Source of the DNA: Actinoplanes italicus
GTDB taxonomy: Bacteria; Actinomycetota; Actinomycetes; Mycobacteriales; Micromonosporaceae
Direction of reading: 5' to 3'
NCBI RefSeq assembly: GCF_003001815.1
Contig: NZ_PVMZ01000031.1
Span: 1 to 64,000 of the forward strand
Length of the DNA: 64,000 nucleotides
The translations under genes and the position numbers were made by a program. Each line of letters begins with the position of its first letter. The stretch's first letter is position 1. Shown here one piece after another: positions 53,773-61,699 of the stretch. The notes under the pieces are model-generated. The model was given only the letters and a program-made list of their open reading frames with translations. It ran no database searches and had not been told where the DNA came from.

Positions 53773-54351
53773 ATGAGTTCCGACGACGAACTCGCCGAGC
53801 GGCTACGCGCCGGCGACGAGACAGCGTTACGCGAGGTGTACGACCGGCACGGCGCGGCCGTGCTCTACCTGGCCCAGCGCCTGCTGGGCGACCGCGCCGA
53901 AGCCGAGGACGTCACACAGGTCACGTTCGTGGCGGCCTGGACGGGCCGGGACGGGTTCGACCCGGAGCGCGGCACGATGCTGGGCTGGCTGCTGGGCATC
54001 GCCCGGCGCAAGGTCGTGGACCGGGTCCGGTCGTCGGCCCGTGAGCAGCGCGCCACCCGGACCGTGCAGGAGCGGCAGCCGGCGTCCCCGGCCGAGGAGT
54101 CACCGGAGCACATCGTCGACCGGCTCGTGGTCGCCGACGAGCTGAAGCGGCTGCCCGACGAACAGCGACGCACACTGGAGTTGGCGTTCTTCGACGATCT
54201 GACCCATCCGCAGATAGCGGAGGCCACCGGGCTGCCGCTCGGCACGGTCAAGAGCCATCTCCGCCGGGGGATGGCGAACCTGCGACGCCGTTGGGAGGTG
54301 GACGGTGCAACATCTGGATCCCGATCGGCTGGTCCTTCTCGCGCTCTCTGA
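53773..54351 (+). CDS. ECF sigma factor (SigK-like by context)
   Basis: The 192-residue sigma factor has region 2 (LYLAQRLLGDRAEAEDVTQVTFVAAW, GTMLGWLLGIARRKVVDRVR) and region 4 (RLPDEQRRTLELAFFDDLTHPQIAEATGLPLGTVKSHLRRGMANLRR). ATG 53773 has an excellent AAGGAGG site; an upstream frame from 53749 is not needed. It overlaps the anti-sigma gene by 47 bases, and a fasciclin-domain gene follows. This matches the mycobacterial sigK-rskA locus, which controls MPT70/MPT83 fasciclin proteins, so a similar circuit is likely. Confidence 0.92.
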   Translation: MSSDDELAERLRAGDETALREVYDRHGAAVLYLAQRLLGDRAEAEDVTQVTFVAAWTGRDGFDPERGTMLGWLLGIARRKVVDRVRSSAREQRATRTVQERQPASPAEESPEHIVDRLVVADELKRLPDEQRRTLELAFFDDLTHPQIAEATGLPLGTVKSHLRRGMANLRRRWEVDGATSGSRSAGPSRAL

Positions 54352-55000
54352 AGAACTCGAGGAACTGACCGAACTCGATCACCTGGAAAGCTGCGCCGCC
54401 TGCCGGGGCGAGATGCAGGCGCTGCGGGACGTCGCCGAGATCGGTTCGCAGACCGCTGAGCTGCGTGACCTGCCCGCTCCCCCGGAGCATCTGTGGCAGG
54501 CGATCTCCGCTGACATCACCGCTCCGCGGGCGCCCGTCGTCCACCTGGCGGAACGCCGTTCACGGCCGCGCTGGCTCGTGCCGGCCCTCACCGCGGCGGC
54601 CGCAGCCGTGCTCGCGGTGGCGGGCACGGTCGGCATCGGACGGCTCATCGACCGGACGCCGGCCGACCAGTTCACGGCGCGGGCGACACTGTCCCCACTG
54701 GAGACGGTTCCGCCGGGCGCGGGCGGCGACGTGCGGGTGTCGTCCGACGGGCGACTGCGCATCGGCGTACACGATCTTCCGTTGACCTCGGGTTTTCATG
54801 AGGTGTGGCTGCTGGACCCCGACACCCCCGGCAAGATGGTGGCCGTCGGCAATCTGCCCCCTGGGCCGGAGGCCGTGCTGACCGTGCCGCGGGGCACCGA
54901 CCTGAACCGGTATCGGCTGGTCGACGTCAGCGACGAACCGCACGACGGGGACGCCACCCACTCAGGGAAGAGTCTGCTCCGCGGAACTCTCACGAAATAA
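54305..55000 (+). CDS. Anti-sigma factor (RskA-like)
   Basis: The 231-residue protein has an N-terminal cytoplasmic zinc-binding-type anti-sigma motif (ELDHLESCAACRGEMQALRDVAE, H-x3-C-x2-C), a single transmembrane helix (~97-118) and an extracytoplasmic RskA-type C-terminus (FHEVWLLDPDTPGKMVAVGNLPPG). It would sequester the upstream ECF sigma factor until an envelope signal triggers release. The start is GTG 54305 behind GGGAGG, inside the sigma-factor gene, giving translational coupling. Confidence 0.9.
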   Translation: MQHLDPDRLVLLALSEELEELTELDHLESCAACRGEMQALRDVAEIGSQTAELRDLPAPPEHLWQAISADITAPRAPVVHLAERRSRPRWLVPALTAAAAAVLAVAGTVGIGRLIDRTPADQFTARATLSPLETVPPGAGGDVRVSSDGRLRIGVHDLPLTSGFHEVWLLDPDTPGKMVAVGNLPPGPEAVLTVPRGTDLNRYRLVDVSDEPHDGDATHSGKSLLRGTLTK

Positions 55001-55085
55001 CTGCATCCATCCGCCGGGGTCCGAGCGAAGTACGGGTGGTGGCTGTCGGAGCCACCACCCGTACCGATCGGAAAGAGGCTCGAAG

Positions 55086-55739
55086 ATGAGGTTCACCCGT
55101 CTCGGCAAGCAGGCCGCCGCCGTCGTCACCGCCGCGCTCGTCGCCTCCGCCCTGGGGGCCGCCCCCGCGCAGGCCACCGGCAAGAAGCCGCTGAAGACCA
55201 AGTCCCTGGCAGCGGTACTGACCGCGGACAAGAGCGGCTTCGACCGCAACGGGCACGACTACGACATCCTGGCCGCCGCGGTGGGCGCCGTGCTCAAGGC
55301 CAAGCCCGGCAGCCCCGTCAAGGTCCTCGCCGACGGCAAGACCGCGCTGACCGCGTTCCTGCCCAACGACCGCGCGTTCCAGCTGCTCGTCGCCGACATC
55401 ACCAAGTCGCGCAAGCTGCCCAGCGAGAAGAAGGCGTTCACCGCGGTCGCCGGCCTCGGCATCGACACCGTCGAGTCGGTCCTGCTCTACCACGTCGTCC
55501 CCGGCGCCACCGTCACCAAGAAGGCCGCGCTCAAGTCCGACAACGCCAAGCTCGCCACCGCGGCCGGCGCTCCGATCAAGGTCAACGTGTACGGCCCGCG
55601 CTGGCACAAGCGCATCTCCCTGATCGACGCGGACCGCAGCGACCGCAACCCGCGCATCAACCGCTTCGACATCAACAAGGGCAACCGGCAGATCGCCCAC
55701 GGCATCGACCGGGTCCTGCGCCCGATCAACCTCCCCTGA
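55086..55739 (+). CDS. Secreted fasciclin-domain protein
   Basis: The 217-residue protein has a signal peptide (~1-30, AQA) and one fasciclin domain (LTAFLPNDRAFQLLVADI for the H1 block, VESVLLYHVVPGATVTKKAA for the H2 YH motif). Such proteins mediate surface adhesion. It lies 85 bases after the anti-sigma gene and is probably the regulated output of the sigma factor. A wobble-containing 15-bp terminator follows. Confidence 0.92.
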   Translation: MRFTRLGKQAAAVVTAALVASALGAAPAQATGKKPLKTKSLAAVLTADKSGFDRNGHDYDILAAAVGAVLKAKPGSPVKVLADGKTALTAFLPNDRAFQLLVADITKSRKLPSEKKAFTAVAGLGIDTVESVLLYHVVPGATVTKKAALKSDNAKLATAAGAPIKVNVYGPRWHKRISLIDADRSDRNPRINRFDINKGNRQIAHGIDRVLRPINLP

Positions 55740-55754
55740 TCCATATCCCTCAGC

Positions 55755-55792
55755 ACGGCCCGGGCGTGAGGCGCAGCTCATGCCCGGGCCGT
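55755..55792 (+). terminator. Terminator after the fasciclin gene
   Basis: A 15-bp stem with one G-T wobble (ACGGCCCGGGCGTGA / TCATGCCCGGGCCGT) and an 8-base loop is followed by TCCCGTTCCCC. It ends the sigma/anti-sigma/fasciclin operon. Confidence 0.75.
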
Positions 55793-55971
55793 TCCCGTTC
55801 CCCTCGGGCGCCTGATCCTCCGGCGAGGTTCCCGTAGAACTCACTGACTGCAACTGATCACCAAGATCGATCTCCTGCCGCCGCACCGTACCGCGTTTTC
55901 GCAGCTCGATGATCATTTCTGATCGACGCTGCTGAACCTGACGGACGTCGTTGTGGTACACCTCGGTCGTG

Positions 55972-57084
55972 ATGAGAAAACACGTCGCCGCCCTCGCGGT
56001 TCTCACCGTGTCGGCGCTCGCGTCATCGGCACCGGCCCTCGCGAGTGCCGAAGCGACCGCACCGACCCTGGTGGCCGGGGTGGGGCGGGCGGCGTTCAGC
56101 GGCGACGGCGGCGCGGCCGTCCAGGCGAGCCTGAACAGGCCGCTGGGCGCCGCGGTGGCCGCTGACGGAACGGTATACGTGGCCGATACCCTCAACCATC
56201 GGGTGCGGGCCGTGGGAACCGACGGCGTCATCCGTACTGTCGCCGGCAACGGTGAGCAGAACGCGCAGGCCGAACCCGTTCCGGTCGGGACCAAGGGCAC
56301 CGGCATCGCCCTCGGCTCACCCAACGCGGTGGCCGTCGGTGCGGACGGAACCGTTTTCATCGCCGACAGTTCGGTGTCCCAGGTGTACGCGCTGGCCGCC
56401 GACGGCACCATCACCAGCCGGGTCACCGGAGATCTGCTCGGCGGGCCCATCGCGACGATCAATTCTCTGGCGGTCACCTCCGCCGGCACCCTGTACCTCG
56501 CCGACAGGGAGAACAGCCGCATCGTCGAGATCGCGGCGGGTGACCGCGCACGTCCGGTGTCGACGCCGGTACCCCTGCCGACCGGGCTCGCCGCCGATGC
56601 GACCGGCGCCGTCTGGATCTCCAGCGCGACGTCTCAGCTGAGCCGTCTGCAGGACGGGAAAGTGGCGACGATCGTCGGCTCCCCGAACGATGGCTGGACA
56701 GCCGACGAGAAGCGGCCGGTCGCGTCACCGTTCGGCGCCACCGCGGTGACCGCGGGCAAGGACGGCGTCTACATCATCGACAACGCGCAGCGGACGGTGC
56801 GGCGGCTCGGCGCGGACGGCACCGTGAGCACGGCAACCGCGCTGCCCGCGGATCCTTTCGGCGCACGGGATCCGGTGGTGCTGGCCATGAGTGTCACCAC
56901 CACGGGTCCGCTCTATCTGGTCGACACGGTGGGCAGCCGGATCTTCTCGACAGCGGTGGCGGCACCGGACAGTGGCGACACCGCAGACCCTGGCGCGGTA
57001 CCGGCCTGGCCCTGGATCGCGGCCGGCGTGGTGGCCGTGCTTCTTGCAGTGTTGTTCATGGTGGCCCGCCGCCGGCGGGCTTGA
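55972..57084 (+). CDS. NHL/SMP-30-like beta-propeller surface protein
   Basis: The 370-residue protein has a signal peptide (~1-26), six or so NHL-type blades (GAAVAADGTVYVADTLNHRVRAV, AVAVGADGTVFIADSSVSQVYAL, SLAVTSAGTLYLADRENSRIVEI) and a C-terminal membrane helix (PWIAAGVVAVLLAVLFMV) followed by Arg residues, so it is displayed on the outside of the membrane. NHL propellers bind proteins or glycans. It is followed closely (19 bases) by two WXG100-like genes, with which it may be cotranscribed. ATG 55972 is chosen because the signal peptide begins there. Confidence 0.85.
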   Translation: MRKHVAALAVLTVSALASSAPALASAEATAPTLVAGVGRAAFSGDGGAAVQASLNRPLGAAVAADGTVYVADTLNHRVRAVGTDGVIRTVAGNGEQNAQAEPVPVGTKGTGIALGSPNAVAVGADGTVFIADSSVSQVYALAADGTITSRVTGDLLGGPIATINSLAVTSAGTLYLADRENSRIVEIAAGDRARPVSTPVPLPTGLAADATGAVWISSATSQLSRLQDGKVATIVGSPNDGWTADEKRPVASPFGATAVTAGKDGVYIIDNAQRTVRRLGADGTVSTATALPADPFGARDPVVLAMSVTTTGPLYLVDTVGSRIFSTAVAAPDSGDTADPGAVPAWPWIAAGVVAVLLAVLFMVARRRRA

Positions 57085-57103
57085 GTCGGGGGGAGTTCGC
57101 GAC

Positions 57104-57538
57104 ATGGCTGGCGAAGTGACCGGCGGTGATCTGTTCCATCTCTGGCGGGTGTCCGAAGTACTCCTGCCCCGTGTCGCGGACGTCTTCTACGACGCGAACC
57201 GCTTGCTCGGCGGATCGACGGGCGGGGGTACGTCGTTCCGGGCCAACGCGCCGGCCTACCCGGGTTCCAGCGTCATGACCAGCGCGATCGGCACCGCGTG
57301 GGAAGACCTGCGAGCCGAGATGCAGGCCATGATGGAACAGGTCGGCACCACCGTGCTGGACGCGGGACAGGGCGTCCGCAACGCCACCGAGGCCTACCTC
57401 GAGGCGGACATCGCGAACGCGAACCTGCTGCGCGACTACCTGGCCGACCAGAACAACCTCGACGTGACCGACACCCCCTCGAACCCACCGGCACCCGGGT
57501 CGGACGAGGACCCCGGCCGGCCCTATCCGGCCGCCTGA
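57104..57538 (+). CDS. Small WXG100/ESX-like helical protein
   Basis: The 144-residue protein has no signal peptide and is predicted as helix-turn-helix: about 1-40 (FHLWRVSEVLLPRVADVFYDANRLL) and about 65-115 (IGTAWEDLRAEMQAMMEQVGTTVLDAGQGVRNATEAYLEADIANANLL), with a Gly/Pro-rich tail. Length and helical pattern suit the WXG100-like partners or substrates of type VII secretion, but the classical WxG turn is not evident. It is translated from ATG 57104 behind GGGGGGAG and precedes the larger ESX-like gene by 21 bases. Confidence 0.7.
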   Translation: MAGEVTGGDLFHLWRVSEVLLPRVADVFYDANRLLGGSTGGGTSFRANAPAYPGSSVMTSAIGTAWEDLRAEMQAMMEQVGTTVLDAGQGVRNATEAYLEADIANANLLRDYLADQNNLDVTDTPSNPPAPGSDEDPGRPYPAA

Positions 57539-57559
57539 GCCGGACCGGCTGAAGGAGGC

Positions 57560-58612
57560 ATGGTGGCGGACACCGATCTGACGACACCGGCGGATCTCGC
57601 CGGGCAGACATACGAGACTGCCGTGCGCGAGAAAGCCCTCAAACTCAAGCAGGAGCTGATCCGGCAGACCATCCAGGACTCCACGTCCTGGACGAGAGCG
57701 GTCAACGACAGGTGGGCCAACGATCACCCCGGCGAGTGGGACGGCGTTCCCATCCCGCCCGAGGAGACCGAAAGGTACCGGGAGCAGGTGCGGACAGAGG
57801 ACTACGAATGGGTCGTGCCGTCGTTCGAGCGGTTCCTCGAACCCGACCCAGACGCCCTCAATCCGATCATCGCGTCCTTGGCGAGCATCGAGGGAATGCT
57901 GGAGGGCCGGGCGAACGCCGACGGCACCTGGGTCGGTGCGGCTGCCGCCCTGGGTCGGATCAACGACGTACGCACCGAGCTGGCGTTCTGGCAGGGCAGT
58001 TTCAAGGACAACTTCATCGATCGCTTCGTCACGCCGCTGGAGGCGGTGGTGCCGAACCAGCGGGAGCTGATCAGGTACTCGCGGAACGCCGTCGAGGGAG
58101 CGAAGATCATCCACATCCGCTTCCGCAGGTCGGTGCTCACCATGCTCGACAACGGGATAAAGGCCACCCAGCAGCTCAGCAACAGTGCCTGTACCGGGGC
58201 CGACGCCTTGAAGTGGGGAAGTATCGCGCTCTGTGCGCTCGGTACCGTCGGCGGCGCGCTGACGGCCGGCGCCGGCGTGCTCGTCACCGCCGTAGTCATC
58301 GACGTGGCCGGGACGATCGGGGGCGGCCTGGTGCCGCCGGACCGGGAGCAGACGAAGCTCGACCTCGCCGCCGACACGGCGACCGAGGTGGCCGCCAACA
58401 TCCTGAACGCGCAGAGCGTTCTCGGTAACGACACCTTCCGGGCGGAGGAAGACGTGGCGAAGTCGCTGCGCGACCTGAACCGAGGCCTCGCCGCCGAGCG
58501 CCTGAAGACGCTCTCGTCGAACACCTCAGGCCCGTTCGGGGTGGCCACACCCGCGCTTGCCGATGCGAGGGCGGACCAGATCATCGCCGGCGCGTTCCGC
58601 CCCCGGCGCTGA
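57560..58612 (+). CDS. ESX/type VII-associated-like protein with central hydrophobic region
   Basis: The 350-residue protein has no N-terminal signal, a long helical N-terminal half (for example DSTSWTRAVNDRWANDHPGEWDGVPIPPEE, YEWVVPSFERFLEPD), a hydrophobic stretch around 215-255 (WGSIALCALGTVGGALTAGAGVLVTAVVIDVAGTIGGGLV) and a helical C-terminus. This layout resembles large type VII secretion substrates or PPE/EspB-like proteins; the assignment is inference. It begins 21 bases after the small helical protein with a strong GAAGGAGG site. No EccC/EccD core genes lie in the window. Confidence 0.7.
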   Translation: MVADTDLTTPADLAGQTYETAVREKALKLKQELIRQTIQDSTSWTRAVNDRWANDHPGEWDGVPIPPEETERYREQVRTEDYEWVVPSFERFLEPDPDALNPIIASLASIEGMLEGRANADGTWVGAAAALGRINDVRTELAFWQGSFKDNFIDRFVTPLEAVVPNQRELIRYSRNAVEGAKIIHIRFRRSVLTMLDNGIKATQQLSNSACTGADALKWGSIALCALGTVGGALTAGAGVLVTAVVIDVAGTIGGGLVPPDREQTKLDLAADTATEVAANILNAQSVLGNDTFRAEEDVAKSLRDLNRGLAAERLKTLSSNTSGPFGVATPALADARADQIIAGAFRPRR

Positions 58613-58658
58613 CCCGCGTCACGGACGTGCCGGGCCGGGTTCTGGCGGGCCCGGCCCA

Positions 58659-58758
58659 GCGGACGCCCGGCTTCACCGGGACCTCGAAGGCTCGCTCGTT
58701 CACGACCGGCGGGTTGACGTTGAAGTGGGCGTACGAACCGAGACCCCACGCCTGGTGG
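58659..58758 (-). pseudogene. Remnant duplicating part of the ricin/beta-helix gene
   Basis: These 100 bases match 59415-59514, inside the 3' end of the downstream gene on the same strand, with only three visible mismatches. The rest of the gene is absent, so this is a recent tandem-duplication remnant. It lies 70 bases from the inverted dispersed-repeat copy B. No independent product is expected. Confidence 0.85.
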
Positions 58759-58828
58759 TGCGGGCGTCCTGCTGCTCTTCCTCGTGCTGGGATTCGGTGT
58801 CGGCTGGGCCCGCCACGTCATCGGGTGA

Positions 58829-59135
58829 CCCTAGAGCCTTCGTAGTCAGGGGCCAGCCCGCCAGCCGCGGCGCCGGGTTCGGGGGCTGTTGATCGTCCAG
58901 CTGTGGCCGGCGAACCCTTCCCCAGCGCCTCTTGATCGCCCGGCCGTGGCCGGCGAACCCTTCCCAGCGCCTCTTGATCGCCCGGCTGTGGCCGGCGAAC
59001 CCTTCCCCGCGCCGGAAGCAGCCGTAACCCGGAGCCCGACCCGAAAAACGGCCGTAGCCGATCATCCAGCACCGGAACGTGGCGGTATCGGTCCGCGAGC
59101 CGTAGCCCAGGCCGGCATCACCGAGCCGGCCGCAG
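58829..59135 (-). repeat. Dispersed repeat element, copy B (three 41-bp-type units)
   Basis: It is the inverted counterpart of 42490-42875, with matching flanks (CCTTCGTAGTCAGGGGCCAGCCCGCCAG on the left; GCACCGGAACGTGGCGGTATCGG on the right) and three internal units of ~42 bp (GATCGCCCGGCTGTGGCCGGCGAACCCTTCCCC-like). No coding sequence or terminal transposase is visible. Confidence 0.85.
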
Positions 59136-59294
59136 GCCGAACACCGCCGACGACCCGGCCACAATCCGTCCCCGGGAGCCCGCGCGCCGTACCCGAAACC
59201 CCGAAGCGGCTCGCCGGTTCCGCACCCCGATCATGAAGGCTCTCCAGACGACCGCGGCCGGCGACGATTCGTCACCGGCCGCGGTCGTTTCAGA

Positions 59295-61511
59295 TCAGGG
59301 GCCGGTGACCAGGTAGGCGACCTGGCTGCCGCTGTTCACGGTTGCGCCGCTGTTGTTGATGACTCGGTTGATCGTGCCGGTGCCGCCCAGGGACACCGTC
59401 ACCATGCTGTTGAAGCGGACGCCCGGCTTCACCGGCACCTCGAAGGCTCGCTCGTTCACGACCGACGGGTTGACGTTGAAGTAGGCGTACGAACCGAGAC
59501 CCCACGCCTGGTGGTTGTTGACCGCGTTGTTGACCTTGTAGGCCGCATAGCCGCGGGTGGAGCCGTTCATGTAGGCGGCCTGGTTCGGCGGGTCGTACGG
59601 CATCTCGTTCTGGTAGAAGTACGTGCGGCCGTTCTCGCCGTTCCAGATGGTCTGGTACTTCTGGTAGTGCTCGACGAACAGGCCGTAGAAGGTCATGTCG
59701 TCGCCGTTCACGATCAGGCCCGTGTCGGCCGTGTTGATGTTCCAGCCGACGGTTCCGCCGTTGCCGTGGTCGGCACGCCAGATCCAGGTGTGGTCGCCGA
59801 TCACGTCGTCGCTGTTGACCTGCAGGCTCACGGTGGCCTTGCCGGCGATCGAGCCGCCGATGCGGAAGAACACGTCGTGCAGCGAGGTCGGGTTGGCCGA
59901 GTGGTCCGTGGCCGAGCCGTTCGGGCCGACCTCCATGAGGACCGGCGAGTTGGTGGTTCCGGCGTCGAACATGATGCCGGCGACCTTCACGCCGTCGACG
60001 TCGGCGACGCGCATCGGCACGATGCCGTTCTGGGGCACGAACGTGGCCAGGCCCAGGCCGAGCACCACGGTGTTCGCCCGGTTGATGTTGATGGTCTGGT
60101 TGATGTTGTACGTGCCGGGCGTCACCAGCAGGTGCCGGCCGCTGGCGAGGGCGGCGTTGATGTTGGCGGCGTTGTCACCGGGCCGGACGATGTAGAACTG
60201 GCTCAGCGAGATCGACTCGCCGGCGGGGCTGCCGTTGGCCCAGGTGATGCCGCTGGTGTTGCGCCGCAGCGCGGGGACGAAGACGCGGTAGGCGCCGGCG
60301 GCGTCGACATACAGATACGGCTTCTCCCGTACGACCGGAGATTGTCCGACGTTGGTGTAGGGAGGATTGGGGAAGCTGGTGGCCGGGGCGCCCTGCACAC
60401 CGACGAACACCTGGTTCCAGTTCCGCCCGGTCCACGAGCCGATCTGCGAGTTGCGGGTGATCCACTGCTGCTGAGAGCCGGAGTCGATCTGCCCGTCGAT
60501 CTTGGTGTCGCTGATCCAGCCACCCGACGACCAGCCGCCGTCGGACAGGGCCAGATTCCCACGGACATGCATGCGGCGGTACGGAGCCGCCTGCGACACC
60601 GACCAGCGGTCGAGCCCACCGGTCGGGTTGACGGCCAGGCCCTCGGCCGCGCGCCAGAAGTTCTGCGTCGCGTTCTGGGAGCCGTCCGGCCACCAGTCCG
60701 CCTCGACGTGCACCCGGCCGTTGATCGTGGTCTGGCCGGGCACGAGGCCGAGTCCGGCGACCTGGGTGAAGAAGCCGACGTTCGCGTCGACGTTGTAGCT
60801 GCCGGGCTTGAACAGCAGCGCGAACCGCTGGGTGCCGAACTGGTTGGTGACCTGCTGGTTGAAGACCGTGTTCAGGCGGTTCTGGATGGTCGACGCCGCC
60901 ATCGACGGGTCGAAGACGGACACGTTCGGGCCCAGGTCGGGGTTGGTGACCGGGGTGTCGTTCGGCGGGGTCGTGGGCGGGGTCGTCGGCGGCGTGGTGG
61001 GGCCACCGGACAGCGTCCAGCGCTGGTTGGCGGATCCGGCGCACGCCCAGATCTGCAGGCGGGAGCCGTCGGCGGTGCCGTTGCTCTGCACGTCGAGGCA
61101 CTTGCCGCTGGCCTGGTTGACGAGCGTGCCCGAGGCGCTGAGCGTCCACTTCTGGGTGGCCACGCTGTCGTAGCAGGTCCACAGGTGGGTCAGCGAGCCG
61201 TCGGCGGTGCCGTTGTTGGCGACGTCCAGGCACTTGCCCTGGCTCTGCACCTGACCGTTGTCGGCCAGCGTCCACTGCTGGCTGGCCACCGTGCTGTAAC
61301 AGGTCCAGATGTGGATCGCGGCGCCGTCGGCGGTGGAGCCGTTCGCAACGTCGAGACACTTGCCGCTACCGGCGCCGACCAGCGATCCGGCACTGGCGGC
61401 GAAGGCGTTCGTGACACCGAGGACACCGAGACCGGTGACCACGGCGGTGGAGGTGAGGACAGCGAGCAGGCGGCGCCGGCCGGGACGCCGGCGATCAGAG
61501 GCTGGGGGCAT
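59295..61511 (-). CDS. Secreted ricin-lectin / right-handed beta-helix protein
   Basis: The 738-residue protein has a signal peptide (~1-35), a ricin B beta-trefoil (three QxW-type repeats: ASQQW, ATQKW, ANQRW, ~36-170), a Thr/Pro linker and a ~560-residue C-terminal domain. That domain (FDPSMAASTIQNRLNTVFNQQ, FALLFKPGSYNVDANVGFFTQVAGLGLVPG, HGNGGTVGWNINTADTGLIVNG) has stacked beta-helix features. Related Streptomyces proteins are often annotated as 'adenylyl cyclase' or 'coagulation factor 5/8', which the sequence does not support. A polysaccharide-active role is likely by domain context only. It is divergent from a LacI regulator. Confidence 0.85.
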   Translation of the reverse strand: MPPASDRRRPGRRRLLAVLTSTAVVTGLGVLGVTNAFAASAGSLVGAGSGKCLDVANGSTADGAAIHIWTCYSTVASQQWTLADNGQVQSQGKCLDVANNGTADGSLTHLWTCYDSVATQKWTLSASGTLVNQASGKCLDVQSNGTADGSRLQIWACAGSANQRWTLSGGPTTPPTTPPTTPPNDTPVTNPDLGPNVSVFDPSMAASTIQNRLNTVFNQQVTNQFGTQRFALLFKPGSYNVDANVGFFTQVAGLGLVPGQTTINGRVHVEADWWPDGSQNATQNFWRAAEGLAVNPTGGLDRWSVSQAAPYRRMHVRGNLALSDGGWSSGGWISDTKIDGQIDSGSQQQWITRNSQIGSWTGRNWNQVFVGVQGAPATSFPNPPYTNVGQSPVVREKPYLYVDAAGAYRVFVPALRRNTSGITWANGSPAGESISLSQFYIVRPGDNAANINAALASGRHLLVTPGTYNINQTININRANTVVLGLGLATFVPQNGIVPMRVADVDGVKVAGIMFDAGTTNSPVLMEVGPNGSATDHSANPTSLHDVFFRIGGSIAGKATVSLQVNSDDVIGDHTWIWRADHGNGGTVGWNINTADTGLIVNGDDMTFYGLFVEHYQKYQTIWNGENGRTYFYQNEMPYDPPNQAAYMNGSTRGYAAYKVNNAVNNHQAWGLGSYAYFNVNPSVVNERAFEVPVKPGVRFNSMVTVSLGGTGTINRVINNSGATVNSGSQVAYLVTGP

Positions 61512-61638
61512 GGGGGACTCCAGGTGGGGACAACGGAACGTGGCGGACTTCCTGCCCAGCCGACGTAACGCAGATGGAACACTTGCGGCTTATACATGTC
61601 AATGCGGCTCCCGCAGTGCCGACATATATGCGCTGGTC

Positions 61639-61671
61639 GAAACCGGTTCCGGATCTGTTACATTGTTACAT
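61639..61671. promoter_or_regulatory. GAAACCGGTTCC near-palindrome and tandem TGTTACAT
   Basis: In the 188-base divergent region, GAAACCGGTTCC (61639-61650, five of six pairs, central CG as in LacI operators) is followed by a perfect tandem octamer TGTTACAT-TGTTACAT (61656-61671). They lie 30-60 bases before the LacI gene start and are candidate operators for autoregulation and control of the beta-helix gene. Confidence 0.5.
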
Positions 61672-61699
61672 TCAGACATGGAACGCCGGATGGGGAACG

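Noticed and set aside
59295-61511. Adenylate cyclase
   Set aside because: No nucleotidyl cyclase motif is visible; the domains are a ricin lectin and a beta-helix.
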